Source: Aldrovandia affinis (Eukaryota; Chordata; Actinopteri; Notacanthiformes; Halosauridae). Taken from it: a DNA stretch of 64,000 nt. Below are positions 24,151 to 37,299 of the stretch, piece after piece. The notes beneath the pieces were generated by a model, which was not told where the DNA came from, made no database searches, and saw only the letters and a program-made list of their open reading frames with translations. The position numbers and the translations under genes were made by a program. The stretch is from NCBI GenBank assembly GCA_029706075.1, contig JAINUG010000519.1, forward strand, positions 92,501-156,500, written 5' to 3'. Numbering within the stretch: the stretch's first letter is position 1; every line of letters begins with the position of its first letter.

Positions 24151-24904
24151 TACCGGCATCAAGGCTTGCGTGGGTCAGAGGAAGCACCGCCGAGGGCCGG
24201 CCCCCTTCTTAAATGTCACGTCCTGTCGCTCGCGAAACGATCAAATCCGCGGGGTGCCCCCTGAGAACAGGCGACGCATCGCTCAAAGTCTGTGAAGCAA
24301 CCCTCAGAATCCCTGCATCAATCAAACCTTTCACTCTGATTTGGCAGAGCAGTTTCGCGCTGGCAATCGACCGCCCTCTGCTTAGGGGAACTCTCACGTG
24401 TCCCGTCTCGCTCTGCGTGCCCCCCTGCAGGGCTCATCGGGGGGCGATAGGCTCCCGAACATCAGCTCCAGGGGCATTGCTAGATAGTAACCCTATTTCT
24501 TCCCAGATCTCATGCATGCGCAGTTGTCACTAAAGTGGTACGTTTCAAAGAGGAGCTGGTAACTCTAACCCTAACCCTATTCCCAAAGGGGTTAAACTCA
24601 TGGAACTGCACTTCATAGGAGAAACACAATAACTAACAAACCAAGTTTTTTAGACAGGTGGGATGGCCAGTGCAAATGTTCCTTTCCCAAAGGGCTCACA
24701 AAGGGCTCACAAAGGGCTCACAAAGGGGGAAAGGAAGACAGCTGGAACAAGGGTTGGGCGCTTTCCATCATTACTATAGGGACTCAGTCAAACCTCGCAA
24801 GAGTTGGATAAAATAGAGAAAAACAGGGTTACTATTTAGCCATGACCCAGCTCCAGTCTTAACCCCCTCCTCCCCCCCTCCCCCTCCTCCATCACCATTC
24901 CCAC
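24150..24904. other. Intergenic with small tandem repeat
   Basis: Four copies of acaaagggctc near 24690-24730 and a short ctaaccctaaccct at about 24565; no gene seen. Confidence 0.5.
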
Positions 24905-25290
24905 GTTTTTGTTTTTTTACATTTATTTCAGATTTTTCCCACGTTTTTCTCCCAATTTAGTAGCCAATTATACCCTCTATTTTATTTTCAATTCCCCACC
25001 CTCATGAGTCCGCCGCCCGTCCTCCGGGAACGAGATTCGTATTCCTGGACCTATTTCCCCGCCTTCTTTCGAGACGGAGATCTTCCACGGACTCCATTAA
25101 CCTTCTCCTCGGCGGACTCGTGCGGCTCTCCTCCCCCTCCCCTGGAGGCGGACAGCCAAATGCCGCCTCCGATCGGGCTGACGACCAGGGCCGGTCTGGT
25201 AGAAACGCGGGTTTCGATCCGCGTCTCTGACGGGCAGCGCACACCGCTCCAAAGCGCGGTGCACTAGACCGCTGGGCCATCCGCCAGCCC
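24905..25290 (-). mobile_element. SINE-1 copy
   Basis: Full-length-looking reverse copy, from gcccagcggtctagtgcacc to the core gagggtataattggctacta. Confidence 0.85.
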
Positions 25291-25605
25291 ACCATTCCCA
25301 CGTTTACACCCATATCATTCCCGCGGCAACGTTCTCACCGCCACCGCACAGTCACGTTGGACGCGCTGGCGGCTGCCATCACACACGCCACAGCCCCCAG
25401 TCCCAGCGCAACACTCATCCATCATTTGGACCCTGGGTTAACAGCTGGCACGAGCAAGCCCCGACCAGGGAGAGCAGACGGCTCACCGCCCCCAGGGGTT
25501 AACACGGGACAGCTGTTCCTTCAGAGGCTCCTGCACATCCTGTTCCTCAGCGCTGCTTATGCCCATTCCCAGCTGCCTCTTAATTAGGTTGCAATATTGA
25601 TTTGC

Positions 25606-25607
25606 TG

Positions 25608-25648
<41 letters not shown>
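25606..25648. repeat. (AC)n microsatellite
   Basis: About 21 perfect AC units. Confidence 0.98.
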
Positions 25649-25650
<2 letters not shown>

Positions 25651-25877
25651 GGCTTACTTTTACTTACAAAGTTTTGTACTGCGTTATGCAACACGCAATA
25701 TGCAAGCTATGCACTTTTTTTTTCTCAACCATGTTACATTGCATCCATTTACGCAGCTGGATAGCTCCAGAAGGAACTTAATTTAGGATGTCCTTGCTCA
25801 AGCATGCAAGAGCTTTTTGCTCTGTCAGGGAATCCAACCGATCAATGCTTGGGCTACAATGCGAACTCTGCACTTTA

Positions 25878-26015
25878 GTGGTTCTGTGTGGCTCAGATGG
25901 TAGAGCACGGCTTTGGCAACGCTTAGGTTGTGGGTTCAATTCCCACTGGGACCCCATGTATGTATGCATTCACTACTGTAAGTCGCTTTGGATAAAAGCT
26001 AAATGGCATATATTT
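25878..26015 (+). mobile_element. SINE-4 copy
   Basis: ggttctgtgtggctcagatg, B box ggttcaattccc and tail gtcgctttggataaaagc. Confidence 0.85.
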
Positions 26016-26156
26016 TTATTATATTACATCTACCACCAATGGTTTTAAACCAGTGGTGACTGGTGAGGTCCACAGCAGGTGAAGCTGAGGCCCAGGAGGG
26101 GGGGGGGGTGTGCTGAGCTGACCTTGACCTTCTCTGACTGACCCTGCTGCTCTGGT

Positions 26157-26167
26157 GATGATGGTGG

Positions 26168-26233
<66 letters not shown>
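26157..26233. repeat. (ATG)n microsatellite
   Basis: About 25 trinucleotide units; the reverse strand reads as a serine run, which is a shadow and not a gene. Confidence 0.97.
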
Positions 26234-27624
26234 CAACGATGTGCTCACTGCCCCTGGTGCTGCCTGCCTGCCGGTACTACTGCAAAATAGAGATTTTCCT
26301 CATATTAAACGCCTGACATCATATAATTTAAGACAATCCTACCATCTTCTTTCAATAACATATTGACAAATTGGGGGGGGGATCTGACCTCGTCTGCTGC
26401 TCTGGTGATCTGGTGTTGTGATGATGATCTCCGTTATTTCCTAACAAAGTGTCCTATAGTATCAATCTCACACGATTAGCGTTTTTCTCCGACGTCACAA
26501 TCTTCAATGTCAAGCAGTTAGCTAGTTAGCTAATGTTAGCCCAGTTCAGTTGAAACATGCCAGATGAAACAAATTATTTGCTAGATAACGTTAACTAGTA
26601 GCTAACTTTAGCAAGAATAAAGCCACAGCTTATTATTTGGCATGTTGAATATAGGCTACATACACTTTCTTCTAAAACGTCATGCTAACTAGCTAGCTAG
26701 CTAAAATCTCACGTTTGATCTGAAATGCAAACGTCGGCTAGCTAGCTAACGTTAGCTAAGCTAAATTATCAATGCAATTATCTAACATTAACTTGCTACT
26801 GTGGATCACTTTCAAACTCCAAGAGATCAATTAAGAATATAAATGATTAAGAGTTCAATTAAAATACAGAATTACAATAATAGAGGAATAAAGACTTCAA
26901 CTATTGCCAACCTCACCTGTAACAGACGCCACTCTCCAAAAACGTCTGTGCCCAAACCGCAAATAAAGTATTACCCCTAAATCAAATATGTAGCTAATAC
27001 GTGTATGACTACAGAATGCTGAGGACAGAGTAAAACACCTTATCGAATAACTTTAGGGAAGATTTTACTTTTAAATCTGGATAAATTACGCTCTTAATAA
27101 ATTATGTATAGCTTCATTTGTATATTGGGGGAGGGTAGTTGAGCATGTATTGTGTAATAATTCAAACTATTGCCAACCTCATCTGTAACAGACGACACTT
27201 TACAAAAAACTTCTGTGCCCAAGCCACAAATATAGTAGCTATCTTCTATTGGACAGGGATGGAATCTGACCTTGCTTGATGGAGGCATGTCAAAATCTGA
27301 TTGGACATACAGCTTGAAAGCTCTGCTTCCATTCGGAGTCAATATTGTCCAATTAAATCCCACAAAACCCATCACGTTATTGCATTAAATACAGTTAAGT
27401 CTACAGAAAACCAGAGACAACTGCGACTTGCCAAGCTTCCACTGACAAGCGCATTAAGCGATAGATATTGCTGGTTTAAACAAAACATGTCCGTCTAAGT
27501 GACATACCTTGGAAGTGAAATACCACTCTCTATCTCTGGTATTTTTCAAATATATATGAATTAAAATGTTTATTAATGTTGCATTAAAAAAATATTTCCC
27601 ATCACCCCAAAAAATTATAATGAT

Positions 27625-27700
27625 ACACGCCATTTAGCAGACGCTTTTATCCAAAGCGACTTACAGTAGTGAATGCATACATTCTTTAAAGAAATGAACC
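27625..27700 (-). mobile_element. SINE-4 tail fragment
   Basis: Reverse of the tail gtaagtcgctttggataaaa; head lost. Confidence 0.7.
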
Positions 27701-28045
27701 CACAACCTGTTTTGAAACCAACTTTTATACAGAACCAATGGCAAGGCAGCCTTCCCTCGCTGTCTTAAAGAAATCGCCACTGTTTTAAACCATTTTATAC
27801 ATAATGGAGTAGCCTATGAATCATATTGTGTCTTCTACATAAGTCAATGAACAAAAGTGTGGGTGTGTGCGATGTAGAAACATTTGATTTGCTTTTCATA
27901 ATTCTCTCAATATACTGTCTGCTAACCACTACGTGATATTTTCATATGATCTCATAGAACAAAGAAGGGCAACATTATTTTTTTAAATACCTCCCTCTGG
28001 CCATATGCTCGTCCATGTGGATGTAGAAGCACCAGATCGATGTCG

Positions 28046-28190
28046 GTGGTTCTCTGTGGCTCAGGTGGTAGAGCACAGCGTTGGCAACGCTTAGGTTGTG
28101 GGTTCAATTCCCACTGGGGCCACAAAAATGTATGCATTCACTACTGTAAGTCGCTTTGGATAAAAGCGTCTGCTAAATGGCGTATATTAT
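28046..28190 (+). mobile_element. SINE-4 copy
   Basis: Head gtggctcaggtggtagagca, B box ggttcaattccc and tail tttggataaaagcgtctgct. Confidence 0.88.
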
Positions 28191-28859
28191 ATTATGTCAC
28201 AGGCAAGTCACTCCATCATATTTTATGGAATATGTTTACAATCTCAGTTTAAAAAGGGGGGAAATCAAGACAAGACATCTATGTGTAAACCCTCAACTTC
28301 TGCCTTGCTGTTGCCTTCTGCTTTGGTTTTGTCTTGCACGTGCCCCAGTCCCAAATTTGAGTGCTCCAACATGATCGCAGATCATAATTCGTTGTAGAAA
28401 TGCAGGGAGTGTAGATGCACTGGGATTGTGAGACCGCTCTTTTCGTGTAAAAAGAGGCTGATTGTACAGGGATAGGGTCGGAATACAAGTAATGTATAAT
28501 ATATGACAATTTGACATGATCATAGATACACAATCCTGATTCACATAATAACTAATCAAATGACTGCAAATGAATAAAATTGGCGTCGTGTAACAAGTAA
28601 ACTTCAGTAGGCTATTACTTCTAAATCGAATATGTAATACGTGCAGGGCAACAGAATTCTGACGGTAAAACACCTTATCGGATAAAAAAGGTAAAGTTTT
28701 GTTGTTAAACCTGGAGAAATTACGCTCTTAATAAAGAGCTTAATTTGTATATTGGGCGAAGGCAGGCTACTGGGTCAATTTAGCATTCCAGTTCAATTAA
28801 GCCTTTCCTGAGAGTTGGGCGTGTATTGTGGTAGCCTATTTTACACAAGGAGCCTTTTT

Positions 28860-29580
28860 TACGATAAAAGATGTGTTTTCAGACTCACTATAGTTTCATG
28901 CCGCAGAAACCAAAGTGCGTGCCGTTTGGGCACGTAGAGTGTCTTTACAGGAGATCGCAGAAGCGATTACAGGAGTGGGTTCAGCCAGCTTCCGAAGAGA
29001 GCACACACAACACAGAGACAGTAACGGCGTTGCGTCGCAATCTGATGTCAGTCAGTCAGTGCGGTGTTTGTACGCACTCAGTCATGTTGGAGCGCTTGAA
29101 GCTTGATCGTCATCTTTCCGGACGCGAACACTTATCCACACGAAAAACGCCTGGTTTAATTTTCGCGGGGGAAAAACTTCGTGACCACAGCTGAAGAGGA
29201 AAAGGCGAGTTCCGCCGAATGCGGAGTTCATAGTTTATCAGCCTGAATCTTAGTTTGTCTTAAGTTTCAATTGGCAAGCGAGAGAAACGTGCTTACGGAC
29301 GGAGCCGGGAGAGGTGGCGCTGTTATTAGAATTGAACGCTGTACTTTCCCTGCGCTGAGTAGGGAAAACCTAGTCGTCGGGCGCACCGAACTAACATGTT
29401 TCTATGAAGCGTTTTCAGTGTCTATGTGTTTTTCACCTTCCTGCGAGTATGGTTTTGGGATGTTAAATGAGAAGCGACTGGACCCGACGCCAGATCCCGA
29501 CTGATCACAAGAATGCGCTTGGCGGGAGAGCACTGCCGGCGAGGTGTCCCTTGCGCCGATACCGGGGTTCCGCAGTCGTG
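28860..29580 (+). promoter_or_regulatory. Probable htr7 promoter and 5' UTR
   Basis: Repeat-free DNA with frequent CG directly upstream of the receptor start. An in-frame ATG at 29467 (poor context, T at -3) would add 38 residues. The ATG at 29581 has a purine at -3 and starts the Asn-rich N-terminus, so it is preferred. Confidence 0.45.
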
Positions 29581-30038
29581 ATGTTCAACATCTCTGGCTT
29601 TGATCCCACTTACACTCCCAGGGAAGATGTTTCAGAAGTTATCAATGGCACCCGACGGCATTTCTACAACCTTACGGGTCCCACGGACATGTCCAATAAG
29701 TCTTGCGGGGAGGAACTACTCGACTTCGGCACGGCGGAGAAGATTTTTATTGGGGCGATGCTCGCTATGATTACAGCGGTCACGGTGATGGGGAACACCC
29801 TGGTGGTGATAGCCGTGTGCGTGGTAAAGAAACTCAGGCAGCCCTCGAACTACCTGCTCGTGTCTCTGGCGGTCGCAGACCTGTCGGTGGCGATTGTGGT
29901 CATGCCCTTTGTGATAGTGACGGACCTGACTGGGGGCAAGTGGCTTTTTGGGGAGGTGTTCTGCAACATCTTCATTGGCATGGATGTAATGTGCTGCACT
30001 GCTTCCATAATGACCCTTTGTGTGATCAGCGTGGACAG
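29581..30038 (+). CDS. htr7: 5-HT7-like serotonin receptor, exon 1 (N-terminus to TM3)
   Basis: Class A GPCR for serotonin; the family couples to Gs and raises cAMP at the plasma membrane. The exon encodes residues 1-153: an extracellular tail with four N-glycosylation sequons (N3, N22, N30, N39), TM1 with the GN pair (N72), the loop KKLRQPSNY, TM2 with the conserved Asp100, Cys128 of the disulfide, and TM3 with the amine-binding Asp135 in MDVMCCTAS, ending at Asp152-Arg153 of DRY. The donor AG/GTAGGT splits the Arg codon exactly where vertebrate 5-HT7 genes are split. TM1-TM3 match human 5-HT7 closely; other amine receptors fit less well. Which fish paralogue (a, b or c) cannot be told. Confidence 0.95.
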
Positions 30039-31980
30039 GTAGGTTATGCATTTGTGGGCTTTTTTTTCCATCTCTTGACAAGGCTTGACAAATCAGCAAA
30101 TGACAGGTTTATAGGTGTTCTTAAAACGAAGGTCTGTCCATTATGTCCTGCGTCAATTTTGCATGTACCAGAAGGGGGGAGAAAATACTGAGCTCAAAGT
30201 ATTTCTACCCACGAGCCTCTGAGTTTAACGCTATTCTGCATCAGCTGCCGTTCAACGTCAGAAAGTCACAACCGTTGTAATCGTTCGATTGGGTCTGCTT
30301 GAACGGAAGATCTCGTTCCTCGCGAATTGCGTCTTTGCGTGACAATGTGGCGACTAAATTTAAGAATCTATTATTAGAAGTTGTTCAGAGAGCGTCGTGT
30401 GAAATGTGGGTGAAATGCAAAAGAGTGGGGAAAATAGATGTGCTGAAATGACCGTATGTGCACTGGCGTTACAAAGCGATTAAAGATGTTCACGTATCAA
30501 ACGTCGCTTTGCTGCATCATGCGAATGTACCACCTTTTCCACTTCTGTGGGTATTTGTGTAGGGCTGGTGGTGCGTTGCGTGCGCTATGCCTACCAGGGA
30601 CAGAGAAGAGGCGATACAAGCGGAACTAAAGTTAGAGAGTGAACACGAAATGCCCAACGGTTCGTATAGCCAGCTTGCTTCATTATTTGCTATAATATGA
30701 TTTTTCTTTATCGGGTGAGTGTATTTGTATCACAAGCTGGGACATTAATTATAGCGCTATTAATGAATGTAATTTAGTTAGTTTGCCTGTGAATTTATGC
30801 AGACTAGTGCTATTCGTCGGGACATAAGTTATCTTCTAATTATTATATTTTATTCACCTTACTAGCTGTACTAGCAGTAGGCTACAGCTTTTAGGGTTGT
30901 CATACTTTCAAGTTTAACATTGAATTGAATTGAACATTGGATTTATGTAGCGCTTTTTTCCAAGGAACCTAAAGCGCTTTACAGTGATAGGGGCAACTCT
31001 CCTCAACCAGCACCAATGTGCAGCACCCACCTGGGTGAACGCGACGGCAGCCATAGTGCGCCAGTACAAACTCACCACACATCAGATGACATGCCATATG
31101 AGTCTAACTATACGTGTAAATGCATGGGTATACAATGGGGTCCATAGAATAAGGAAGTGGAATACGTGGGAATCAAGGAAGTGGGCCCATCACCAGGGGC
31201 CTCCAAATACGTCATTGTGGCCCCAATAAGGAAGGAGACTATTTAATTAGTTAGTGAAATGTGCACAAATTCGTCATATTGTACACACATAGGGCCATGT
31301 TTTCCCGATAAAATAATATTGAATGTTATAATTAATTCTGACTTAATCATAATCTCATAATTCATAGTTTTTAGGTAGGTAGCTCCCAAACTGTGGAACT
31401 GTGGAACTAGCTTGGCTGCCTAACTAATGAGCAGGGTTCTGACTGGATCATCTTGATAGCTGTCTCATAATTGGAAGCAGCAGATCGTAACATCTAGACT
31501 TGAACACCCCAGCTTGACGCAGTGATAGATACTCATTAGCTAGTAGGCAAATGCCAAGCCCAGATGGGTCGAAAGACCTGTTCTCATCATCAAATATTCT
31601 AATGTTCTTATCCAAATGCTGGGAAGGTTTCTGTTCACAACAAAGCAGCAATCAAGCAGCAAATGATTACCAATGGAGCCAGATAATCACACATTTATGG
31701 AATTGAAACAATGTGCCCCACTGTTGCCTGGAGAATAATTTGTTTTCTGGATTCTGCATATAGTATATCCACCCACCCTGCACTGATACTCTATGCCTCT
31801 GGCAGGGAGGGGGGTCAAAGCTATAACCTCTGGCAGGGAGGGGGGTCAAAGCCATAACCTCTTCACCATTTCATATTGTTCCGTTTTTAAGTGGCTCAGT
31901 CGAGGCAGAATATGATGCAGGAAGTAGAAGTGAAAGCATGCAGAGTAAACTAACTATGTCTATGATTCTGATTCTAAAGG
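30039..31980. other. Start of the 29-kb htr7 intron
   Basis: No gene. A tail like that at 12.9 kb (gtagcgcttttttccaagg) lies near 30945-30990, and a CR1-like tail fragment near 31480-31620 (reverse). Confidence 0.5.
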
Positions 31981-31984
31981 AAAT

Positions 31985-32325
31985 TTTGTTTCTGATTTTT
32001 CTCCCATTTTCTCCCAATTTAGTAGCCAATTACACCCGCTATTTTCATGTCGATCCCCCCCTCATACTATGAGTTCGCTGCCGTAGCCCTGTGACCGGCA
32101 GTGTCAAAGGCGAAGCGTCGTCTCTTTCGAGACGGCACTCGCTAAGCCGTCCAGCGTAACTCCAGTACTCCAGAGCCACTCCTGTGTGCAGCGAACATTC
32201 TGTTGGCCTCCCTCCCCCCTCCCTGGGGCGGACAGCCAATTGCCGCCCCCGGTGGCACTCCCGGCCAGAGCCGACTCTGGCGCGATGGGGAATCGAACCC
32301 CGGTCGCCGTGGCCAGCATGATTCT
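31985..32325 (-). mobile_element. SINE-2 copy
   Basis: Reverse copy from ccggggttcgattccccatc to the core gggtgtaattggctactaaa. Confidence 0.82.
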
Positions 32326-32754
32326 GATTCTAATCTGACATCCAAACTAAAAGACTTAATGTCAAATAAACAAAACAAGTCGTATATGTGGAAAAACAAT
32401 GAAGTCAGCCAAAATATTACATCCCTGTAACTCAATTTTGAAGAATTCATAATTTATATGCCTAAGCAAAGCAACGTTGATGACAAAAACAAGTTTGAAG
32501 AAAAGTTTTAAGCGAATGTAGGCCCTGCACAGACTGCGTTGATCGTGCGTGTCTCTGACTGAAACACTTTGGCTGGAAGTGTTTGACTGCTTTGACCTTT
32601 GAGTGTTTGTCTTTGACTGAAACATGTATGAACATGTTCGCTATCTCTGTCACCCAGCGTGTATTCTGCCTTTCCTGGCTGAAGTACCAAAGTCAGAGTT
32701 TCATTGGAATGGGGTGTGTGACCAATTGTTTCCAGAGTTAAGCTCAATTTTTTT

Positions 32755-33120
32755 TTTTTTTTGGTTTCTATTTTTCTCAGTTTTTCTCCCAATTTAGTAG
32801 CTAATTCAACCCTCTATTTATTTGGATTAGGTCCCCCCCCCCCTCACAACCCCGCCACCCATCCTCCAAGTCAAGCTATTATCCCCGAGGCTGGCAATGA
32901 TCCACCTACTCTGAGACAGAACTTTGCCCACCTACTCTTTAGGAACACCCTACTGCTTCTCGGCGAGCTGGTGCAGACTTTCCCTCCCCCTCCCACCTGG
33001 GGCGGACAGCCAAAGTTCTCTGCGTTGGACTGATGCAGTCGGGTTTCTGACCGTGACTACAGTAGGCAGCTTGCACTCTTGGCGGAGTGCGTTAGACCGC
33101 TATGCTACCCGGGGCCCCTG
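32755..33120 (-). mobile_element. SINE-1 copy
   Basis: Reverse copy from ggtagcatagcggtctaacg to the core gagggttgaattagctacta. Confidence 0.8.
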
Positions 33121-33134
33121 AGTTAAGCTAATCA

Positions 33135-33535
33135 TTTTTTAAAATACATTTGTCTCAGATTTTTTATAGTTTTTTCCCCAATTTTGTGGCTAATTATACC
33201 CTCTATTTATTTAGATTTGCCCTTCCCACACAAACTCGCTGCCCATCTCTACAAGGCAAGCTAATTCTCAGAGGGCAGCGAACTCCACATACTTCGAGAC
33301 GGAATTCGCCCCCACCCACGTTCTGGGTCACCCTTATCCGCTTCTCAGCGAACTCATGCCGACTCCCCTCCCCCCTCCTCCTGGGGCGGACAGCCAAACG
33401 GTGCCCCCGATCTGGGCTCCCCACCAGGGCCAGTCTGGTACAGTTGGGTTTCATACCATGACCGTGATAGGCAGCTCAGACTCGTAAAGGACCAACCAAT
33501 ACAGGTGTGTTAGACCGCTATGCTATCAGGGGCCC
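33135..33535 (-). mobile_element. SINE-1 copy, adjacent to the previous one
   Basis: Reverse copy with head atagcatagcggtctaacac and core gagggtataattagccacaa. Confidence 0.8.
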
Positions 33536-33539
33536 GAGC

Positions 33540-35520
33540 GTTATCCTAATTATAAAATGCTTTTTTTTGTTTTGTTTTTAGCTGCACAGTCTAACTCAGA
33601 ACTGGAGTAAAAATTGTTGGGAGTTGCCCTGCAGGCCAAGTTGTCTTCCAATGGAAATGTAATTAAAATTGAGAGGTTTTGGGGTTTTTTGCACCCAAGG
33701 AATTTGACCTATGTGCTAAAAATATAGAAAGGCCCTATCAGGGGGCATGTGCTTGGACAAAGTAATAAAATTTGTTGAATGCGACCACACACCTCCCATT
33801 TAATGCGCTGCACAGATGGTTATCTTAAGTTAAAATATGTATCACTCAAATGTGCCCAAAACCCAGGCAGTGAAATTAACCTAACTATTGTTCAGGTCTC
33901 CCCAGTCAGAATACCCCCCCCCCGAAGTACCCTTATGACATCCAATTCACAGTCGGTTTTTAATGTTTCAATGAATATCAAGTAAAGCTAAATTTCCCAG
34001 GATAATCCAAGGTGTTTAAGATGATTGCAAATCTTAATGGCCAGGACAATTAATGTCAACCCCAAAAAACCCTATGAATTATTACCATATCAGTGCCTAC
34101 TCTTGCGTACAAGAGTATATACACAAGTTTTACTTTATTGAGCCTTACCAAACCTTATATATCCTGCTCACCCATGCCTTAGCACACATAATGTAACACC
34201 CTTAACATACGTACCTTTCTATCTTGTTCACCTTTACGACACAATCAATCCCCCCCCCCACAGCCTACAACATATAGTATTTGCCCCTGGACTATGGACT
34301 CCACTTTCTTGACAATACAATGCTGCGCCCATTAAAACATTGAATTATTATCTTTTCAGGTGTTGCAATTCTACACTATTAAAAGTTACTTCAGGTGTAG
34401 TGTACTATTCCAGTTTGACTTAGTCATAATCGAGCTCTGTGAGTTCCCACAAATTATTCAGGTGTTTCCAGCGCAGGTACATTGCGCAAAATCCTGTCTG
34501 CCAAAGCCAACATTTAGGTGCGCAATCTCATTTGTGTGGGATACATCACTGAACAGTTGTAAAACGCTGTTTCCTGTATTGTATCTGCTTCTTGTAACCA
34601 GAACCATAGCTGCATGTTATTGCAATGTGAGACCACTTCTGCTTGGAACAGGATGTGTCAGCTCAAAGTAAATGTACAAGTGTTGAGGCCCATTGTGTAA
34701 CTTGCGTGGTCTGCACTTTTTGATGACTAAAATGGCTGGAATGCACGACCATGTTTTTATGTCTTTCTCTATATCCAATGTCAGCATTAACATCTCACCC
34801 TAATGGTTATTGTCATTCACCATTTGTTTATGTTCTGCCTGCTCCATGGATGGTGATTCTGCAAAGCTTTATTGTGAATTTAGGCAAAACCTGTGTTATG
34901 GTAAACGTTATATGTTAAACGAATCCCTCTCCAGAGACCACGGCTGTCGTTCTCACAACATTGCCAGAAAGGTTTTATGCTTGCTACTATAAAATCACAT
35001 TGCATTTGTGAAGACAGGTGTCAATGGGTTTTTTTAACTGTGAAAGCGTAATTATCTAAACTGGGAAAGTGTAAAAGGATTAAATATTCAGGTGTAAACA
35101 TTGAAATCGAAACTGAAATAATCACACATGCTGAAAGTCCCTCCTCTAGCCAAGTTATAGTGAGTACAGATAAATTGTTTAAATATTAATGCAGGATTTG
35201 TCACACCCTTAATATCAGTACAGTCATGCCACAGAAAACACTAAGGCAATTAAAGGACTTGCATGTGTTCTTCTGTTGTCATTATTAATTGAACAACGAT
35301 TGGCTTGTGTAATTAGCCCAGTTATTTGACCGTACGTGGTATAGGAGCCAGGGATCATGCCTGATAGCCAGGTCATGTATTCATGCATCGGTCCCGCTAA
35401 TCTCACTCAATCCCTGACTAGCTGCTGTGCATTAGTTGACAAGGCAACAGAGTAAGAATGGATTTCAGTGAATGCTAAAAAATGTATGCAATTATCAATG
35501 GAAAGACCAACCAAGAGCTA
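33540..35520. other. htr7 intron, nothing recognised
   Basis: AT-rich, repeat-poor; no ORF with family resemblance. Confidence 0.5.
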
Positions 35521-35529
35521 CGTCTACGT

Positions 35530-36120
35530 CAGGGCCAGATCTCCGCATAGGCCGACACGGCCAAATGTCGCATGGGGCCCGGAATTACATTTACATTTTA
35601 GGCATTTAGCAGATGCTCTTATCCAGAGCAACTTACACAGTTGGCATTTCTTTACATACAATCCATTTATACAGCTGGATATTTTTTCTGAAGCAATTCA
35701 GGTTAAGTACCTTGCTCAAGGGTACAACGGCAGTGCCCCACCTGGGAATTGAACCTGCAACCTCTGAGTTACAAGCCCAGCTCCCTAACCATGACACTAC
35801 ACTGCCAGCCAAATTATGGGGAAAATATTAATATTGATACTATTTATATATATATATATATATATACACACATTTATTTTTACATAATTCATATTACACT
35901 TATACCCCTAATAAATATATGTTCATCAAACAGGATCCTTATCATTATTAGTAGTAGTAGTAGTCGTCGTCATAAAAAATCTCCAAGCTAATGTTACATT
36001 TAAGAACTCCATCTCCCAGAATGCCATGCCTGATGCGTTGAACTCAGAGGAGGGAGGGGGGTTGGGGGGCCCAAAATGGAGGCGGGGCCTAGAGTCCATG
36101 AATGTCAAGATCCAGCCCTG
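35530..36120. mobile_element. hAT-like element split by a SINE-3
   Basis: The ends CAGGGCCAGATCT and AGATCCAGCCCTG are flanked by gtctacgt / gtctacat (8-bp duplication, one mismatch). A SINE-3 interrupts it at about 35585-35815. Confidence 0.7.
35585..35815 (-). mobile_element. SINE-3 copy
   Basis: Reverse of the full unit, from ggcagtgtagtgtcatggtt to tctggataagagcatctgct. Confidence 0.85.
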
Positions 36121-36129
36121 GTCTACATC

Positions 36130-36699
36130 GCAGGCAGTTCCAGTCACCATGAAAGTGCTTATAACACAGCCAGTTTCCTCAAACATTCTTTCCCCCCATA
36201 GACATATTCTGACTATTCACCAATCAACATACACACGATGTGAAATACCTTTCCAATGCGCCCTTCCTTGCTTCCTTGTTTGTTTCCAGTGATTCCACTG
36301 TGTATTTCCAGAGCTGAAATTCACATTCTGTGAAGGAAAAAGGATACCTTTGAAGTCATTGTGGCTCGTTATTGACCCGAGTCAGAGCACTCCTTTCTTT
36401 TCCGATTGCCGTTTAGATTGCAAATGCTGTCAGACAGAAGACCGACTGCACTTACGATAAACTTGCACTGAGTAAATTCAACGATCAGTCGAGTTTGTTT
36501 AATCTTGGGAGCGTCAGACGAAGACTGACCCTGGTGGCAGTCGGTGTGATCATATCACCTTTACCTGCTTGCGTACGGAGCCTTACTAGATCAATCAGTT
36601 ACGCTGAGAGCTGTCATGGATCAAGCAGTGCCTTTGTAGCAGCAGAATGATGCTTTATTTGTTTGTATTGTAATACTTTTATTTATGATTAGGTATAAA
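36130..36699. other. htr7 intron, repeat-poor
   Basis: No gene or repeat matched; a candidate for conserved non-coding sequence by lack of repeats only. Confidence 0.35.
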
Positions 36700-36965
36700 G
36701 AAAGTTATTTGGCGTTTGGCTGTCCGCCCAGGAGGAGGGGGAGGGGGAAGGGGGAGCGGCATGAACTCGCTGAGAAGCGCGTAAAGGGAGTCTCCAGAAC
36801 ATGGGGGGGTATTCCGTCTCGAAGGAAGGGAGTTTGCTGCCCTTGGAGAATTAGCTTGCCTCGTTGAGACGAGTGGCGGGCTCGTGTGGGGAGGGCAAAT
36901 CGAAATAAATAGAGGGTATAATTGGGAGAAAAACAGGAAGATAGAAGAAAAATTAAAAAAACACT
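36700..36965 (+). mobile_element. SINE-1 fragment
   Basis: Middle ggcgtttggctgtccgccca and core agagggtataattgggagaa; head lost. Confidence 0.75.
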
Positions 36966-37198
36966 GGCTAGCTATGGAACCTTAAAGCAACAACAATAAT
37001 AATAATAATAATAATAATAAAATAAAATCAACTGCAGGTAATAATGTAAAAATTAAAAAAAATTAACAAATAATGTGTATGAAAGAAGTTGCTGAATAAA
37101 ATGAAAATAAAAGGTAGGCAGTTCAATTCAAGAAGCTGCACTAGCTCTATAAAAAAAACCTTCAAAAATGGACTCAACATAGCAGGCCATTGTGAAAC

Positions 37199-37271
37199 TA
37201 ATTACAATTTTGAAAGTGGTAAGACAAAGACAGATTGTGGCTTTGTCTTACCACTTTCGAAACTGCAATTA
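37199..37271 (+). other. 73-nt near-perfect hairpin
   Basis: Arms of 31 nt pair with two mismatches and one G-U. The core gaaagtggtaagacaaag is perfectly matched by ctttgtcttaccactttc across an 11-nt loop. The size and shape are like a pre-miRNA; it could equally be a relic of a foldback transposon. No known miRNA seed is recognised. Confidence 0.5.
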
Positions 37272-37299
37272 ATTTTAGTCAGAGCTCAAGGAGCTACTA

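Larger units (their letters stand above)
26897..28830. repeat. Local direct duplication
   Basis: About 185 bp at 26960-27145 recurs at 28600-28785 (shared aacaccttatcg, aaattacgctcttaataaa, tttgtatattggg). A smaller block, attgccaacctcacctgtaa at about 26900, recurs at about 27170. Confidence 0.75.

Noticed and set aside
24555..24580. ctaaccctaaccct telomere-like motif
   Set aside because: Only two units; too short to mean an interstitial telomere.
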